NCBI GenBank assembly: GCA_037976565.1
Contig: CP137668.1
Location: 27,033,906-27,097,905, forward strand
Origin: Mesocentrotus franciscanus
Taxonomy: Eukaryota > Echinodermata > Echinoidea > Camarodonta > Strongylocentrotidae
Direction: 5' to 3'
Length of the DNA: 64,000 nt
In this document: piece by piece, positions 63,080 through 64,000 of the stretch
Layout of the letters: each line of letters starts with the position of its first letter
How positions within the stretch are numbered: position 1 is the first letter of the stretch
Notes under the pieces: generated by a model
What the model saw: the letters and a program-made list of their open reading frames with translations, nothing else
Databases searched by the model: none
Told to the model about the DNA's origin: nothing
Program-made: the position numbers and the translations under genes

Positions 63080-64000
63080 GTAAGTCACCCAAATACTAAC
63101 ATTTCTCTCTTTGTGACGATAAACTTATTATACAGTAGGCTTACGGTTGCACCATGTGAGAGGGGGGAGGATTGGGGAGTCCTGAAAAGGACTGTCAGCA
63201 GAGCTGCCAACCAATTTTCCCGGAATTATTCTGTTTTTTCTCAAAATTATGGTAGTACGTTTTTTCTTCTTAAAATACTCTTTTTGTTTTTTTGTTGCAC
63301 ATACCGCACGTCAACCAAATGCCCTAAAATGTTGATCACTACTTCAATAGATAACTTCAATAGATATTTATGAAGAGTACAAATTTACAAATTAGTAAAC
63401 GAAACAGAAAGAAGAAAAAAGTGAAAGGCGCAAATATTCTCAAAAAGAATGAAACGCCAATAATACAACAACAACCTAAAAAAAAACTACCTACTTGTAA
63501 ATAAACTATAGGTCCTAATATGGAAATAACAGCATGAGGAATGGACATTTCTGCATTGGTAGTGTGTCGCGCATGGTTGTAAGTTTCGTTTTAATGAATT
63601 CCTTTTTTTTTTGCCATCATGGATCCTTTTTATGGTTGCACAAGGTTTGGCAGTTCAGTGTCAGTAATCTTTCTTTCTCGAGTGTGTGTAGTCCTGAAAA
63701 GGACTGTTGGTAATCTTTCTTGAGCTTATAGTTCTAAAACAAACTATAGCGCAGGTTGGAGAGGATGGATGCGTGGTAGGGGGCTCAACGTTTCGAACAA
63801 CTTGACTATCCGTCGTCAGGAGCGTAACCTTATTATTAGTTAGTTTACTGACATGATTCCAAAGGCTTCAAAAGTCTGCTTCAGGGTGATATAAGTGCAC
63901 ACCACTGCTTTATTTTCTTCATACTCCTTAACCGGTTACCTAAAGAATGCCAGGTTAAGTTTTTTTAGGTTAATTTTTTTCTTTAAGTGATTGGTACACA
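63080..64000 (+). other. KIF13 intron 28 (truncated by the window)
   Basis: Holds two copies of a 16-base hairpin AGTCCTGAAAAGGACT (63178-63193 and 63690-63705) and a CAACGTTTCGAAC...TCGTCAGG signature (63786-63820) of the kind found at ends of Penelope-like retroelements. No further KIF13 exon is seen before 64000. Confidence 0.6.

Overview
The window is animal genomic DNA carrying the 5' two thirds of one large, intron-rich plus-strand gene: a kinesin-3 motor of the KIF13A/KIF13B/Kinesin-73 group. I assembled 28 coding exons from position 302 (ATG) to 63079. They join in phase into 1,220 codons, and the gene runs off the right edge; vertebrate KIF13 proteins are about 1,800 residues. No second protein-coding gene could be supported. 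The organism looks like a marine invertebrate deuterostome, most likely an echinoderm such as a sea urchin. That is inference from the KIF13A-like protein, the AT-rich multi-kilobase introns, dense (TACATG)n repeats and many SINEs and short inverted-repeat elements.

Layout. 1-301 is a CpG-rich leader and probable 5' UTR. Exons 1-11 (302-40067) encode the motor domain, with P-loop GQTGSGKS, switch I NSESSRSH and switch II DLAGSE. They are spread over about 40 kb by very large introns: 577-7489, 8608-19172, 22175-32273 and 32409-37835. Exons 12-13 encode the neck coiled coil and exons 14-16 the FHA domain. Exons 17-19 encode the linker and stalk coiled coils. Exons 20-28 encode the conserved KIF13 stalk and cargo-binding central region. 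Exon 3 is a 13-nt microexon that the reading frame requires. A 24-nt exon at 36141-36164 is a candidate optional insert in motor loop 10.

Introns. They hold at least eight short inverted-repeat (MITE or foldback) elements, several tRNA-type SINEs, one SINE with a 7SL-like head, two repeats carrying perfect DR1 nuclear-receptor motifs, GA/CT-rich tracts and several minisatellites.

Most striking pattern. At several exons (11, 13, 21 and 26, probably 14, and just upstream of 8) local tandem duplications have copied the splice site, or an exon end plus its splice site, into the adjacent intron. This leaves arrays of decoy acceptors or donors. Near the right edge are two histone-type stem-loop look-alikes and a degenerate hammerhead/Penelope-like signature.
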